DNA of 64,000 nt from positions 14,479,365 to 14,543,364 of the forward strand of contig NC_087082.1 in NCBI RefSeq assembly GCF_026151205.1, written 5' to 3'. Each line of letters opens with the position of its first letter. Within the stretch, counting starts at the first letter, position 1. The notes under the pieces were generated by a model. It made no database searches. It was not told the DNA's origin and saw nothing but the letters and a program-made list of their open reading frames with translations. A program made the translations under genes and the position numbers. The DNA comes from Bolinopsis microptera. Its lineage: Eukaryota; Ctenophora; Tentaculata; Lobata; Bolinopsidae. Of this stretch, positions 46,491 to 61,319 are shown one piece after another.

Positions 46491-48290
46491 AGACTTTAGT
46501 ACAAGAATATGTTAGATTCTGTAATATCAGGAGGTTCTACTTTGTGGTACATTTACAAGTTGACAACAGGACTATTCTGCGTGTGCGGGTCTCCTTATTT
46601 GGGCATCACGTGGGGTAACACATTGTTAACATTACCTTATTTGGGCATCACGTGTACCTCTGAAAACACTTCCGTCCTTGTTCCGTGTAACATATACCAC
46701 CTGATCTGCAGACCCCTTCGGTTCAGAACCCAAGCAAATGCATCTCCTCACGTACACACTTTGTTATGATATCAGGTACTCTGATTACGTCACGTCTCAC
46801 TGACCGGAATGTGTGGGAAATATCTCCGTGTTGATTGCTTGATCGGTGTATCTTCATTGTATCTGCGGAGACTGTGCGGCACATATTTATTGTCAATTGT
46901 CTTATGTTTCCACCGTTATATGTTAGCTCTGTGTAATGTTTCAGCGTGTTTCCACACCTGGTACCCCACACTCAGTGACTAGTTTCATGGGAGTAGCTGC
47001 TGTGTCACTAATGATATGTTCATCATGTATTGTTTTTATAAGGAATTGCCGGTAGAGGTTTCACGTGAAGTTCAGGGACGTGTTTCTAGTTTCCACTACA
47101 CTGTGATTACTCACTACTCACTGTAATTACTACATGTGAACATGGTGACCTGGTGGCACCCACTTTCTACTGCTTCGATGAGTGTTCCGCTTCATATCCC
47201 CTCTAATCTTCCTTTTTCTGTGATCTCTGCTTTGTTTTCAGTTTAGTTTTAACTCTAATGTATTGGCTTTGAAGGTTTTCGTTTTCACCTTCTCTAAAGG
47301 CCTCGTAACTTGGTTGTGATGAATTGTAAAACACGCTCCGAGTCGCGAAAGTGCACCTGTTCAGTGTTCACCTGTTACAGGAACCTGTGTTTTGTAGAGA
47401 TGGTCAAGTTTAGAAACTTAATTTTTTAATTCGACGGCTGAATTTCAAAACGTACAACAGTGGTCCCTAAAGTGAACGCAATACTTCCCCCCCCCCCCCC
47501 TCCCACCCATTCCCCTAGTGACGTAGTGTTGACCGTTTTAGTGATGTTTAGTTATTGTGTCGTAGTGATAGAGACAAGTAATGAACACGTGTGATAACAC
47601 CCGGCCCCTCACAGAAAGTTTCCCTGTTGTCAAGTGACCAAGTTATAGTATATATTATGCTATGTTATACTATATATTATACTATGTCGAACTATATTGT
47701 CAGTTCTTGTTTAATAATATGCTCACATTAGTCCTCACGACCCCGACTTAAGGGACCTGTTGGGGAGCTGTAAAGTAAAGGTTAATAGAGTGACAACCGT
47801 TTAACAAGGTCACTGGTATTGTTATAAAGCTCACTTAAACTCACTACAACTCACTACGACTCACTGTAACTCACTGTAGTACAATAGTTAGTGAACTCAA
47901 GTAAACAACAACAACAGCAGCTGTGTTAGGCACTGTGTGTTAGGCACTATGTGTGATGGACTATGTGTGTGTGAGAGGGGACTACTAAATATATTATACC
48001 GTCTGAGAGGGGCTATATTTTCTACAACTCATTGTCCGCATAATGTTATATTCCATGTTTTGTACTGCAGTGCTGCTGAGGCTATATTATTGTCGCTTTG
48101 TGTTATGTGGTCAGTGCTATGAGTCAACTGTTTTATTACGCTCTCTCAGACATGGTCTGTTGCTTTAGTTGGTTTAGTTGTGGATAACTGTTTTAGTTAC
48201 GTTAGTTCTCTTCATCGTTTGTTTTGAATAATCGCAGATCATGGGAGACTTGGGGAATTGAGGGACAGCAGTCTTACATGTGATTTTGAC
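46491..48290. other. Intron
   Basis: A second C run lies near 47487-47500. Apart from the weak exon candidate at 47043 nothing is supported. Confidence 0.5.
47043..47081 (+). CDS. Possible exon (13 codons)
   Basis: After tgtattgtttttataag the frame reads ELPVEVSREVQGR in phase 0 with a possible donor GTTTCT. Composition is coding-like and the phase fits, but the donor is weak. Confidence 0.25.
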
Positions 48291-48299
48291 ACAAATTCT

Positions 48300-49160
48300 T
48301 AAGAATCCTAAATTTTCTAACTTTATGAACAATAGTCATGATAGACCGTAACTAAACTTCTTGAATAACGATCCCCTCATGCTCCCATGATATAATTAGC
48401 ATTTCTTGATAATTGCATTTTGTCGATGTTGTAAATTTTATATCGTACGAGTGCACTATGCAGAGTAAAAAATAATTTTCTTAAGAAACATTCAACGCTG
48501 ATTATCGATATAATAATTCAGTATGATTCAATATTGCAGATACCGTATGTAATAAAAACAGTTTCAATCAAATTAAATATAGCCCTCCATAGATAAGACC
48601 GTAGCCTCTTGAATATTGATTAACTCATGCTCCCTTGATAAGAACATAATTTAGCATTTCTTGATAATTACATTTTTTCGATGTTGTAAATTTTATAATT
48701 TTATATCGTACGACGACTGCAGAGTTAAATCATTTTCTTGAGAAACATTAGTTTAGTTAGAAACAACGCTAGTTATTCTTGTGTGAGCTGCGACAATGAG
48801 CGATAATTCAATATGATTCAATATTGCAGATACCGATATTATATATTATAATAAAAACAGTTTCAATCAAATTAAATATAGCCCTCCATAGATAAGACCG
48901 TAGCCTCTTGAATATTGATTAACTCATGCTCCCTTGATAAGAACGTAATTTAGCATTTCTTGATAATTACATTTTTTCGATGTTGTAAATTTTATAATTT
49001 TATATCGTACGACTGCTGCAGAGTTAAATCATTTTATCGAGAAACATTAGTTTAGTTAGAAACAACGCTAGTTATTCTTGTGTGAGCTGCGACAATGAGC
49101 GATAATTCAATATGATTCAATATTGCAGATACCGATATTATATATTATAATAAAAACAGT
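48300..49160. repeat. About 299-bp tandem repeat, 3 copies
   Basis: Copies beginning AGCCCTCCATAGATAAGACC start at 48581 and 48880; an older, diverged copy precedes them from about 48335 (GATAGACCGTAACTAAACTT). Each contains TTGATAATTACATTTTTTCG. Confidence 0.85.
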
Positions 49161-50257
49161 TTCAATCAATATTTGCTTCGTATTAATTATTCCTCTGCAA
49201 ATCAATACAGACCAAACTCGGCCAATATTTATTCTCTAAAATTAGCTTATTTAACGTTCGAAAATGTTGATATACTACATGATAATCGATTATTAAGAGT
49301 CGGGAGCGATTACTCTTATTAATTTATAATCGATTTTTAACTGCTTCTCAATATCTCATCGTTTAAACTTTTAAACTTTTAAGAATATTTGTAATCTGTT
49401 TAAATTTTATATTTTCCCATATACCGTTAGTTACTGTTGTTAAATGTTTAAGTTAAGTAAAGTTAACTGTGGGCTTTTAAAGTATCATATATACTCTATA
49501 GTCTATACTAGCTAGCTATTGTATTACTAGATCATTGTGAAACCCGTGAAGTTGTTGGTTAGCTGCTGTGTCTAACTAGTAGTAGTAAAGTTGTAGTAGT
49601 AGTAGTTGTAGCGGATACATTTCTATAGTTGCACCGTCACACTGTTGTTCATATCTTGCTTTTGTTGTGGAAATAGTTCCTGTTTTATTCTCAAGAATTC
49701 TCTACATGCCGATCTGTCAGCATATGTATCAAATTCACGGAATTTCCAATATGCCGAAATTAATAAAAAATTTCGAATATTCCCGTTATTTTGCGTCGTC
49801 CATCTTTGACTATTTCACTCTTTTAAGATGTGTTGATATTGATATGTTGAGGATTCCAAATAGTTCGCACTATTAAAATACAGACAGTTAAAATAGCTTA
49901 TGTCCAAGTTTTAAGTGCTGGTGATAGTTCAATATATCACACTTTCTCCACAAGGCATGCATTCTAACAGGTACTTAAGTTAGGGTGTGATATTGTACTC
50001 GTCTCTTTAAGATCATGACACAGGTCTTATGATAACTAACTCTGTTTCCTAATTTCACTGTTAAACAGATCCACTTATCATAACTAAACATATTGTTGTG
50101 GCTTTATATTCTTATGAGGTCAGAGAGGGCAGATATATCTTCCTAAGATAATTTAACATCGTCCTGCCCCAAAATTTGTGCCAAGGACCTTTATCATTCA
50201 AACCCTAATGCTACCGGGCACTATGCTCCGGGGCACGACAGCCTCGGATGGAGAATC
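49161..50257. other. Intron, nothing recognised
   Basis: AT-rich unique sequence with short TAG-rich runs. Confidence 0.5.
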
Positions 50258-50685
50258 GTTACCCGTTACCTGTTACCTGTTACCTGTTACCTGTTACCTG
50301 TTACCTGTTACCTGTTACCTGTTACCTGTTACCTGTTACCTGTTACCTGTTGCCTGTTACCTGTTACCTGTTACCTGTTACCTGTTACCTGTTACCTGTT
50401 ACCTGTTACCTGTTACCTGTTACCTGTTACCTGTTACCTGTTACCTGTTACCTGTTACCTGTTACATGTTACCTGTTACCTGTTACCTGTTACGTTACCT
50501 GTTACCTGTTACCCGTTACCCGTTACCTGTTACCTGTTACCCGTTACGTTACCTGTTACCCATTACCTGTTACCCATTACCTGTTACCTGTTACATTGCC
50601 CGTTACGTTACCTGTTACATTGCCCGTTACCTGTTACCCGTTATGTTACCTGTTACCCGTTACGTTACCCGTTACCTGTTACCTT
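50258..50685. repeat. 8-bp GTTACCTG array, about 50 copies
   Basis: Nearly pure for 230 bp, then interrupted by GTTACGTTACC and CCCGTTACC variants. Because the unit is 8 bp and lacks plus-strand stops in two frames it opens frames of 148-169 codons (LPVTCYLLPVTCY...), which I read as artefacts. GTTACC is an RFX half-site, but the two halves are in direct orientation here. Confidence 0.97.
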
Positions 50686-52520
<1,835 letters not shown>

Positions 52521-52569
52521 TGGTCTAACTCTAACCAGTAACCGCTTCTTTATGGTTGATACTTTTCAG

Positions 52570-52630
52570 CATGGAGGGAGATCATTCTGCTTCTCTCTCT
52601 ACTTGTGGCTGTTGTTCAGCTCATGTCCTG
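52570..52630 (+). CDS. Possible exon (20 codons)
   Basis: After gatacttttcag one base precedes ATG (good Kozak context, AGCATGG) and MEGDHSASLSTCGCCSAHVL, then CTG|GTAGAT. It could be an alternative first exon ending in phase 0. Cys-rich composition is unlike the other exons. Confidence 0.25.
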
Positions 52631-54437
52631 GTAGATAATCAGATAATGATCCGGTAATTGGTTGTAATTAGCAGTTGTTATCTGTAATTACCTGTAACGG
52701 ATCCGATTGTTTACAGATTTGTTACACTTGAGCTGAAGACTCTATGAGCATTGAAGAGGTTGTTTTTATGAATATTGGCGACCATTCAACTTTTCCTCTT
52801 GATCAGTGTTAAATATTGTTAAATAGTGTTCACTAGTGTTAACTAGCGTTAACTAGTGTTAACTAGCATAACTGTCTGTTATACCCAGAGAGTACGAAAG
52901 GAATTTATCTAATGTAGTTATCTGATAATACTATAATAGTAACTGTAAGCTAACTTAGGCCATGATATAGAGGTGATTCTTACTCCAGTTAATAAAGTAA
53001 TTATAGTTAACTGGTAATGATATCAATAAGTTTACTATGAGATATTTTCCTTTTGATCAAGGAGAAGGTCACGTCTCTTTGATAAAATTGACTCACTTAT
53101 TTATTGCATTAACATACCTTTGCTTGAAGTTTCTTTTCTTTGATGGGAAAACTGTGATTTTCATAAGCAACAGACCGTCCGAGATAGTATCTTTAGAGGA
53201 CTGTGTGTAAATCCGAGCTCCGGCAGTGTTATCTTGTTCAGTTGTTTTATATTATTATATAACACATTCCTGTAGACAAACCTTTGTTACGAATTTGTTC
53301 ACAGATTGACCCATAAACAGCAATTCTTGCCCTAACTATTATAGCACTTCGTTATCCTCGTTATTGTTCTAGTATATCCTATGTGCTATAGCTGAAATAA
53401 ACTGAAATAAACTCGCCTTGATTTTCTCGGTTAGTATTCAGTGGTAAAGAGAGTTATATTTTACAATTACTGATACTAATAGACTATAATTCAAAAGGTC
53501 AAAGTAAATCGACCATAACCGCAAAATTCTCACAAGTATTATATTCGAGTAATTGTTATTACATACTTTTATCGAGTTACTTATTCGATTTCTTGGTTAT
53601 TGTTAGTTATGTTTATTTATTTTTCAAAAATGCAACATATATTTGCATTTTTTGCAAAATCGTAGGGTCATATATCCATTATCCAATGCCCATGAGTCAC
53701 CATTATCTATCAATTGCCATAAATATCATTATAGTTCTTGGTTATTATTAATCAAATTTCGTTATTATTGTTGCCCATCTGTAGCTATTGTTATTAAAAT
53801 CAGCGATAGGTTTGTTAACATTATTGGAGGACATATTCTCCCTCTTTTTCTCGGCGGTTCTCTTTGACTTGTCGTGAGATATTTATCAGTTATTTCTGAA
53901 GAATAATAATTTTGTTTAACAAAAGTGTGACATTATCCAAAACCCTTAATCCAAGGCGACAGGGCCCTGAATTTAATTTCTTCTTGATGTCTCCTTATCT
54001 GTTAAACGTTAGTAGTTATCTTCTAAACGCAAGGTTTATACCCCATGTTTGTTTATTATGCCGATTTGTGTTAAGTAAAATGGGGTACATGGCTGTGGTA
54101 CCTTTTGTCGGCTCGTCAAAATCATAGCCATGATCGGAGTATGACGTCATAATGACGTCATAACTAACAGATCATTAACTTAAGTGTTATGCATTAACTT
54201 AATTGTTATGCACTTGTTATGTCCGAAATATCTGTCCAGCTTTCCTCGCACAAACGAGACACTGGACAATGGGAGCTCAGTTTTGAGACATATGCAAGCC
54301 TCTTGATTTATACACGGAGTCCTGTCATTAGCTCTGATATTATAATTAATGAGATTTCATATAATTACAAGAAAAGTACTATGCTACTATGGTTCATTCA
54401 GTTGCATAGTTAAATATTCTGTTATTTCGCTTTGCAG
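52631..54437. other. Intron, nothing recognised
   Basis: Several open frames of 64-74 codons (53643, 53912, 54219) have no splice context. A short TAACTAGTGTTAACTAGCGT repeat lies near 52825-52865. Confidence 0.45.
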
Positions 54438-54512
54438 GTCTATTTGCTAAACTGTCTGCTCGTGTATTTTATTTGCTGGTTGCTCGGCTTGAAACGAAAT
54501 TATCAACAATTT
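54438..54512 (+). CDS. Possible exon encoding a transmembrane-like helix
   Basis: A strong acceptor (tatttcgctttgcag) starts VYLLNCLLVYFICWLLGLKR + NYQQF in phase 0, ending at TTT|GTTAGT, the donor type used at 32519. The segment is a classic hydrophobic helix followed by basic residues. The small intron to the next exon contains a TACTAAC branch site and ttttag. Phase into exon 54596 is uncertain. If real, this would place a membrane anchor inside the long formin. Confidence 0.35.
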
Positions 54513-54595
54513 GTTAGTTCTTCTTGATATACTTCACTCTTTTCCTTAGTGTTGAGTACTAACCACACCACTTTTAGCCCCACCTACAGTAAGAC

Positions 54596-55591
54596 ATGGT
54601 GTCCGCCACTTCTCTATTGTGTATTCCCCGGAAACGGAAGCGGAAGTACAAGAACTTGAAGAACCCAGACAACTTGAAAGGTTCTTCAGAGAAGTTGAAG
54701 AGCTCAGATCGTTACCATGGTAACCTAAAGAACGCTGAGATCCCTCTCCTGTGCTCCATTGGTACAGGAGACGGGGTGATTGATGACGAGGACTGGAAAA
54801 TTCTGGAGATGATAGCTACAGTTCCTGTTGAAGATACAACAAAGTTGGCTGTTTCAATAGTTGATAGATCTGTAGGATCACTAGAGTTGTTAGAATCGGT
54901 AGACACGTCTACAAGTCCCACTGTAGAGAAACCAGGAGACCCTTTTACTGAGAAAGAACCAGAGAAAAACAAGGAAGAGTTACTATTCTCAGAGCCGGTA
55001 TCAGAGGACCCTCTTACTGAGAAAGAGCCAGATATAAACAAGGAAGAGTTACTATTCTCAGAGCCGGTATCAGAGGACCCTCTTACTGAGAAAGAGCCAG
55101 ATATAAACAAGGAAGAGTTACTATTCTCAGAGCCGGTCACCTCCTCATTTGACGATATAACTGATACACTGACACGAGATATCCTCGCAGCATTGGATAC
55201 TGAACAATTTGTGGCCGAACAGTTAACCGAACAATTAACCGAACAACTAACCATTTTATCTCCTGAACCTGATACGTCCTCCAGCAGTCCTCCTCCGGAG
55301 ACTGTCCAGGAAAGTAAAAGCGAAAGTGAAAGCGAAAGTAAAATACCCAGCACTGCAGACTGCTCAGTCCAGACTGACGACATCCTCTTCCCTGACGATG
55401 CTAAAAACACAGTCTCACCTACAACACCAGACATGATGGAGAGTGTACCTCTAACTCCGGTACCGTTACCTTATGATCCTAGACAGAGTGTTAGGTTCGG
55501 AGAGTTGGAGACGGTGGATGAGGGATGTGAGACTGCTGGTTCAACTGATCCTGCTGTTCTGGATCCTCTCGCAGCTGCCTCGGAAATACAG
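54596..55591 (+). CDS. Second large exon: acidic disordered region with a VQT (LC8) motif and 23-residue repeats
   Basis: 332 codons from ATG 54596 to CAG|GTCAGT, ending in phase 0. The ATG has a strong context (GACATGG) and an in-frame TAA lies two codons upstream, so it is either a start from an internal promoter or an exon beginning at 54594. The start is basic (IPRKRKRKYKNLKN). Three copies of a 23-residue repeat (core EKEPDINKEELLFSEPVSED) lie at about 54943-55140, then a short LTEQLTEQLTE repeat, a Ser/Glu-rich run (KSESESESK), CSVQTDDIL at 55361-55387 (LC8-type VQT motif with flanking acidic residues) and a tail ending DPLAAASEIQ. No folded domain recognised. A different frame is also open over 54580-54720, but only this frame continues into the repeats. 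Confidence 0.8.
54943..55140 (+). repeat. 69-bp coding repeat, 3 copies
   Basis: Copies 2 and 3 are almost identical at the DNA level; copy 1 has DPFTEKEPEKN instead of DPLTEKEPDIN. Confidence 0.95.
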
Positions 55592-57284
55592 GTCAGTTTC
55601 TCATCACTCTGTTTTATCCCTGCCAATACCCTGACATTTAAAAATACCCTGCGCTAAAAGTACTCAGTTTTCGTTATAGCATTAGCTCCACTATTGACAG
55701 TACAGCTGCTGCATGCACATTACGCTTTAACAGTGGGTATAAGCATGACTGTTCTTGAGAAATTAGAATCAAAAGTTAAAAGACCTCAGCTCAGCTCGTA
55801 CCTGTATGAGAGATCCGCCTTGCAGTACTACTGAATGCTGAACAAATCATGGATGACCTAAACCTGACCTATTCCTGGACTGAATGAGCATGTTAATGTG
55901 TAGTTAGGTGGAGTTAGGTGGAGTAAAGTGGAGTTATGCGGAGTGACAGGAAGTTATGCTGAGTTACAGGAAGTTATACACACCTTCATGGCTGCTAAAC
56001 AGCTACACAGCTAGGTGTAAAATAGTTGAGGGAGGTAGAAAGGTACATATTATAGAGGTGCTATGTTGTGTTATTAGTGTGTCTGAAGTGTAACAATACG
56101 AGTAGTAGTTCTGGCAGATCATATTATGATACCCAAACAACCTGTAAGACTCTGTTAATCAATATCAGAAGTTTCAGAAGCTGTTCACAACCTCACTCCG
56201 CATAACTTCCTATCACTCCGCATAACTAAACATTCAAACTTCATAACATAGCGCATTATCATAATTGTCATAATTATTATTATTATAACGTTAACCTCAT
56301 CTGAATGTCCGAATGTCTAGGAATGACAATCACTTTATTAAGATTAAGCTATATTGAAAGATTGCCAGCATCACAATTATCCGGGCCCGAGTCTCTTTAT
56401 CGAGCAAGACAATCGACTACTTTTGATTTTGCCGATGAAAATGTTCGAGTAAATTTTGAATATTATTTTCATGGTAAATTTAAATCAGACCTCTCAACAT
56501 TTAAATTAATCCACGAAGAAAATAAAATTTGTGAGAAATATCTGTAACGTGTTCAGGAAACCTCTAAGTAAAGGGACATGCAAGAATTATGGATATTTTT
56601 AGTTATAATGCAAGGAAATTAAATTACTGATTGTGTTATTGAGAAGTCTGGCATATTTATCATTACCGATGAGCTGCAAGTATTGATTACTTACTTATGT
56701 TACTTATGTGCGCTGCAGCAGGGCCATCAAGTGAAATTACCACCCTTATGCTTTACTTCGGACAACCATGGCTTTATAGTCACGGCATGTAACCAGCACT
56801 TACAGGAAACCGAAGGATCAAGTCTAACGCCAGCGATTATACCAACCAAACAAGAAAATACGTCCTCAATTTATTATGTTTCGCTGTAGATCGTACTAGT
56901 AAAGAGGCCATGAATATCATATTAGTATCACATTCTGAAATATCTAAATACATATGAATGAATTTTTTGATATTACGTTACTTTACTTAACTTACTTTAG
57001 GCGAAATTCTGTCAATATAACTTTACGTTATTGCATTGTTTTTTAATCGATTTGACATGTTCGTAGAACGACTACTTTTAGGTTTGCCACGTTTACCCTT
57101 TATTTAGTTCTAAGCTCTTAATTATTAGTTAACTTAATATAACTTAATTTTTATTGAAAAACTTAAGATCTGGTTAATGTGACATGATCAGTATCCAGTA
57201 TTGACCAGTCATAACCCAGAATCACTACCACGTGTCAAAATAAATATGGTTCACAATTTGGTAAGTATGGCTGTAATAAACAAG
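55592..57284. other. Intron, nothing firm
   Basis: Short GAGTTAGGTGGAGTTA-type repeats near 55900-55970. Open frames at 56305 and 56683 lack both acceptors and donors. Confidence 0.45.
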
Positions 57285-58260
57285 TTGCTATAACGATACA
57301 ATTGTTGCTATAGTGATGCACTTGTTGCTATAATGATGCACGTGTTGCTATAGTGATGCACGTGTTGCTATAATGATACACGTGTGCTATTATAGCGATA
57401 TACATGGGAGTTGTAGGGAGGACCCGTTGGATGGTGAATAGAATGGTCGAGGTAAGTTCAACATTTCTATCAGGAATGTGGGGCTTACCTCTGTTATATA
57501 TAACTCTATTATATTAACTATATTATATTAACTCTTAATTCTATGAGGACGCGTTAGTTTACTGTGAAAAATGAACATGAAATTCGATGAAGCAAATCTA
57601 CTCTTAAATGCTATAGAAATACCCGCCCCCTATTCCCTCAGTCTCTTTGGAAATTCACGTACGTTGTTTGGAGTTTTCTGGAATTGGTTGCTATTACCCC
57701 GTACGCTTTTAACTTTTGTATATAATATATATTTGTATACATTGATGCGTTCGTGACCATTTGTCTCTAATCTTGATTTAATGACGAAGCATGAAGTACT
57801 GGTGTTAAATATGGAAATGTAGCCGGTCATTTATATCCTTAAGTAAGTAAGGCTTACCCCTCAAAACTTGTTTAGTACCCAATTAGATTTTCTAGCTAGT
57901 TAGATAACATGAACATTTGATGAACATGAAATTCGATGAAACAAATCTACTCTTAAATGCTATAGTGATACAATTGTTGCTACACTTGTTGCTATAGTGA
58001 TACAATTGTTGCTATACCGATACAATTGTTGCTATAGTGATGCACTTGTTGCTATAGTGGTACACGTGTGCTATTATAGCGATATACATGGGAGTTGTAG
58101 GGAGGACCCGTTGGATGGTGAATAGAATGGTCGAGGTAAGTTCAACATTTCTATCAGGAATGTGGGGCTTACCTCTATTATACATAACTCTATCGTATAA
58201 CTCTATTAGTATTATATTAACTCTTAATTCTATGAGGACACGTTAGTTTATTGTGAAAAA
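57285..58260. repeat. Duplicated ~300-bp segment with 20-bp satellite
   Basis: A segment with TTGTTGCTATAGTGATGCAC units, GATATACATGGGAGTTGTAG and a GAG|GTAAGT donor-like site appears at 57285-57617 and again at 57922-58260 (copies 684 bp apart). The acceptor-like tattatag followed by 18 open codons (IYMGVVGRTRWMVNRMVE) and GTAAGT is present in both, but its phase does not fit. Confidence 0.75.
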
Positions 58261-60758
58261 TGTTCATTAATAGAAATATAATGGTGTTTTTTTGTATGAA
58301 AAGTTTTAAACACGTTACTTGCCTCCCATCGTTTACGGACACTTTCAGAGGCAACATGAGGGGCGGTAATATTTTGCAAATAGTGCGGTTCTGCACCTGC
58401 CTTGATACTAAAACTTTGTACGTGCGGAAAATTTTGAAAGAAAAACACCGCAATCGAGCTGAACAGCTTTTAGATCTTGTCATGTTGGATTATTCAGTAG
58501 CGTAGTATAAAGCGTTGCATTACACGATTGTTGAATTTAACACAACAAATGGCTTAGCTTACAAGGTTGACACTGACTTTCCTTACCTGGGGCTATAGTT
58601 GAGCAGGAGATGAGCATAATTGAGGCAGAGTATTTAGTATTATAACTTTACAACACATTATGCACATAAGCTAACATACTTGGCGCCTGCAAACTATATG
58701 TTAGTGTGATTAAAGTGACTCAATTTCAATCTGTTGAGCGATCCACCTTGATACACAAATCTGACAGAACGAATAACGGCCGATGGTACGAAAAGATTCA
58801 GTAGTAGGCTAAAGTACGATTCCTCATTCCGCACCCACCACACTTATATGTTACCTCTGAACACTTCATCTTCAAATTTTAAAAATGAAAGTGAGATGAA
58901 TCTTGTTTCGGAAATGTTTAAAGCACCGAATTCCTGAGATGGTTCGAAGATGTTGAAAATAATTGAAAGCGAAAGTCAAATTTGAAGCCTCGAAAAACAC
59001 TACGAATATTCAATTATAAATTTTGCAACATATCAAATGGAGTAGGCTCCTCCACCGAGCACCCTTAAATGCCAAGGTTACGGAACTCCAGACTGATTTT
59101 CAGCGGCTTTTAATGACAACTTTTTGTTGCAGTCAATCCAAGATTACAGCACTGAGGAGCATCAGCATAAATATAATGGCCCAACTATATCATTATATCA
59201 GAAATAGTGGCCCTTCTGTAAATTATTGTTCTAGAGAATAGTGGTTCTACTATATCATTATACTAGAGAATTGTAGCCCTACTGTAAATCATTGCACCAC
59301 CTGGGTCTTGTTAAGCAGGGTGCTATCTGCTAAAAGCAGGGTGCTATTCCTTATGATGCTTGTGATCTGCTAAAAGCAGGGTGCTATTTCTTGTGATGCT
59401 TGTGATCTGGACTACGCAGCAATTATGAAATTACACTCGCAGAACTACTACATTTTAGTATTTACGCTGCGTTAATGTACCACGAGAGAGAGAGAGAGTA
59501 CCAAGCTTCTAGTCCTCTTTATTTCTTTGTCTCCAACAACCCCGGCTTTACAAGACCCTTGTGTGTGTAACAGTGCCTAGTTTCACATCTGTGGAGTTTG
59601 TCGTACAATTGGAATGAGATCCTCCTCCGCGGGCCCGATGTGGCCCGCCCTCCTCCTACTACGCTTATTTTTATTACTACACTTTCTCACTTGATTGCTG
59701 CTGTTCTTCTTTGTTCTTTTGTTTTACAGTCCTGACCATGTTTAAGGACACGTAAGCAGAGACAGCACATAGGTGCAGTGGGTCATGGGTGCGAAATCGC
59801 ACTATTATTATTAACATAATGCCACACTTGTTCGAACCATCGGCTGCCATTCGCTCTATCAGATCTTTTTGCAATTCCCATCAAAACGTTTAAATTTCTG
59901 ACTTTGTGCTCACAAAATATGCTCGACTGAGCCCTAACTGACACTAGGTTGATGCCCCGACTATAATACCCCAGTCCCCAACCGTGCCCTGAGTACCGTG
60001 CCCCAATCATTGCCCCATCATTGCCCCAACTGCGCCTGGTCCATGCCCCAACTGATTCTACCCGAGTGTACCTTCTGGCTGGATAGTGTTCAAATTGATT
60101 CTGACCAGTTGGAACTGTTTCCATCCCCGACTGTACCTTTTGGTAGCGCATTTCCACAGAATTGAGTCGGTATGTTAGGTATCCAGTGTGTCAGACTGCA
60201 CATGAACCTCTAGACCTTCTAATGTAGTACCGGCGTCCGGCATTAGTATAGACAATAATGCATAATATTTTATTAGTGATCATGTAATGTCGTAAACTCT
60301 GAAGTAAGAGTGCAGTGGAACTAATTAACTGAATACTCTGATCTATTGTGGAGTATCACACCAAATCATGTCAGATTCTCGCTGCATACGTCTCACTGCA
60401 TACGTCCTCTGCTTTCACTCATAATCTTCTAACAGCGTAAACTGTGAAAAATAAACTGCGGCTAAAAAAATGTGAATATATCTGTCTTACGATCACAATA
60501 GTGTCACAAATATTTTCACAAAACAAATAAAATATTCCGCCCTTCAACCATTGTTAACTCTCCCCACCTTGGTTGTGTTAGTTTAAACACTACCTTCCAC
60601 GTTAACGGCCTATAACTATGAAGCTCACAGAACACAATGTTGAATGTCAACTCATTTAGTTCACATATCAAGTGTCTCAACAAGCTTGTCGTACTGTTTT
60701 TGAATTTTACAAGCGGTGGATCAGCATAAGGAGGCTGTTAGTGCACACATTGTGACAG
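58261..60758. other. Intron, with weak candidates
   Basis: At 59132 a very good acceptor (aactttttgttgcag) precedes SIQDYSTEEHQHKYNG in phase 0, but the frame stops at a TAG before any donor. A CTGCTAAAAGCAGGGTGCTA segment is duplicated near 59320-59400. At 59820-59880 the minus strand has GGTTCGAAC downstream of a TAGAGCGAATGG, resembling tRNA-derived promoter boxes of a SINE; unproven. Confidence 0.4.
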
Positions 60759-61319
60759 TACAATATGTCGTCTCGCTGGGCTTCCGTTGCTTCCTGTTGT
60801 TTGCTGTTTATAACGACTATTCTTATAGTCTTATTAAGGAATATCTTCCTAGCCGGCCTGGTGTACCCAGCTTACTTTATCCAAGCTGCGTTCTGTTATA
60901 TTGTAGACGTGATGACCCGGTACAACAGTGGGGTATCAGCTAAGTTCCTGATAACGACCGAGCTGGAACTATTGAGGGATAATATACACAGCTTGCTGCT
61001 AGAAAATACAGCGCGTACAGATGACCGGAGCTTGCTGCTAGAAGATACAGTGTGTGCAGATGGGAGGGTGCCTCGAGTTGGGGATGTGTGTAGGGATGGG
61101 GACCTGGTTCTTGTTGAGAATGTGTGTACAGATGGGGCTGATGAGGAATTTTGGGATGCACTGTCAGATAATATCACGTGTTCACCACATTCTATCGGGA
61201 ACATTCCAGCACTTTATTCGCATGTTAACAGGGGACTGGACAGTAAACATGATCTGCATGATGGTATCTTAAATCAGTTTCAATCTTATCAGCATGCTGT
61301 GAGGAGATCGTCAACAAAG
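60759..61319 (+). CDS. Exon with hydrophobic N-terminal stretch preceding the formin domain (187 codons)
   Basis: After attgtgacag the frame reads YNMSSRWASVASCCLLFITT then ILIVLLRNIFLAGLVYPAYF, a strongly hydrophobic segment long enough for one or two membrane passes. Residues after about 50 are acidic and contain a degenerate repeat (SLLLENTARTDDR / SLLLEDTVCADGR / LVLVENVCTDG). The exon ends SSTK|GTACTC in phase 0, matching the next exon. An in-frame TGA lies immediately before the acceptor CAG. ATG 60765 has A at -3, so this could instead be the first exon of a shorter formin isoform from an internal promoter. The hydrophobic part overlaps another open frame (from 60716), so its reality is less certain than the acidic part. 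The donor is duplicated 49 bp downstream. Confidence 0.65.

Noticed and set aside
59783-60157. Minus-strand open frame of 124 codons
   Set aside because: Lies over degenerate GTGCCCCAA repeats and a possible SINE-like segment; no splice sites or protein motif.
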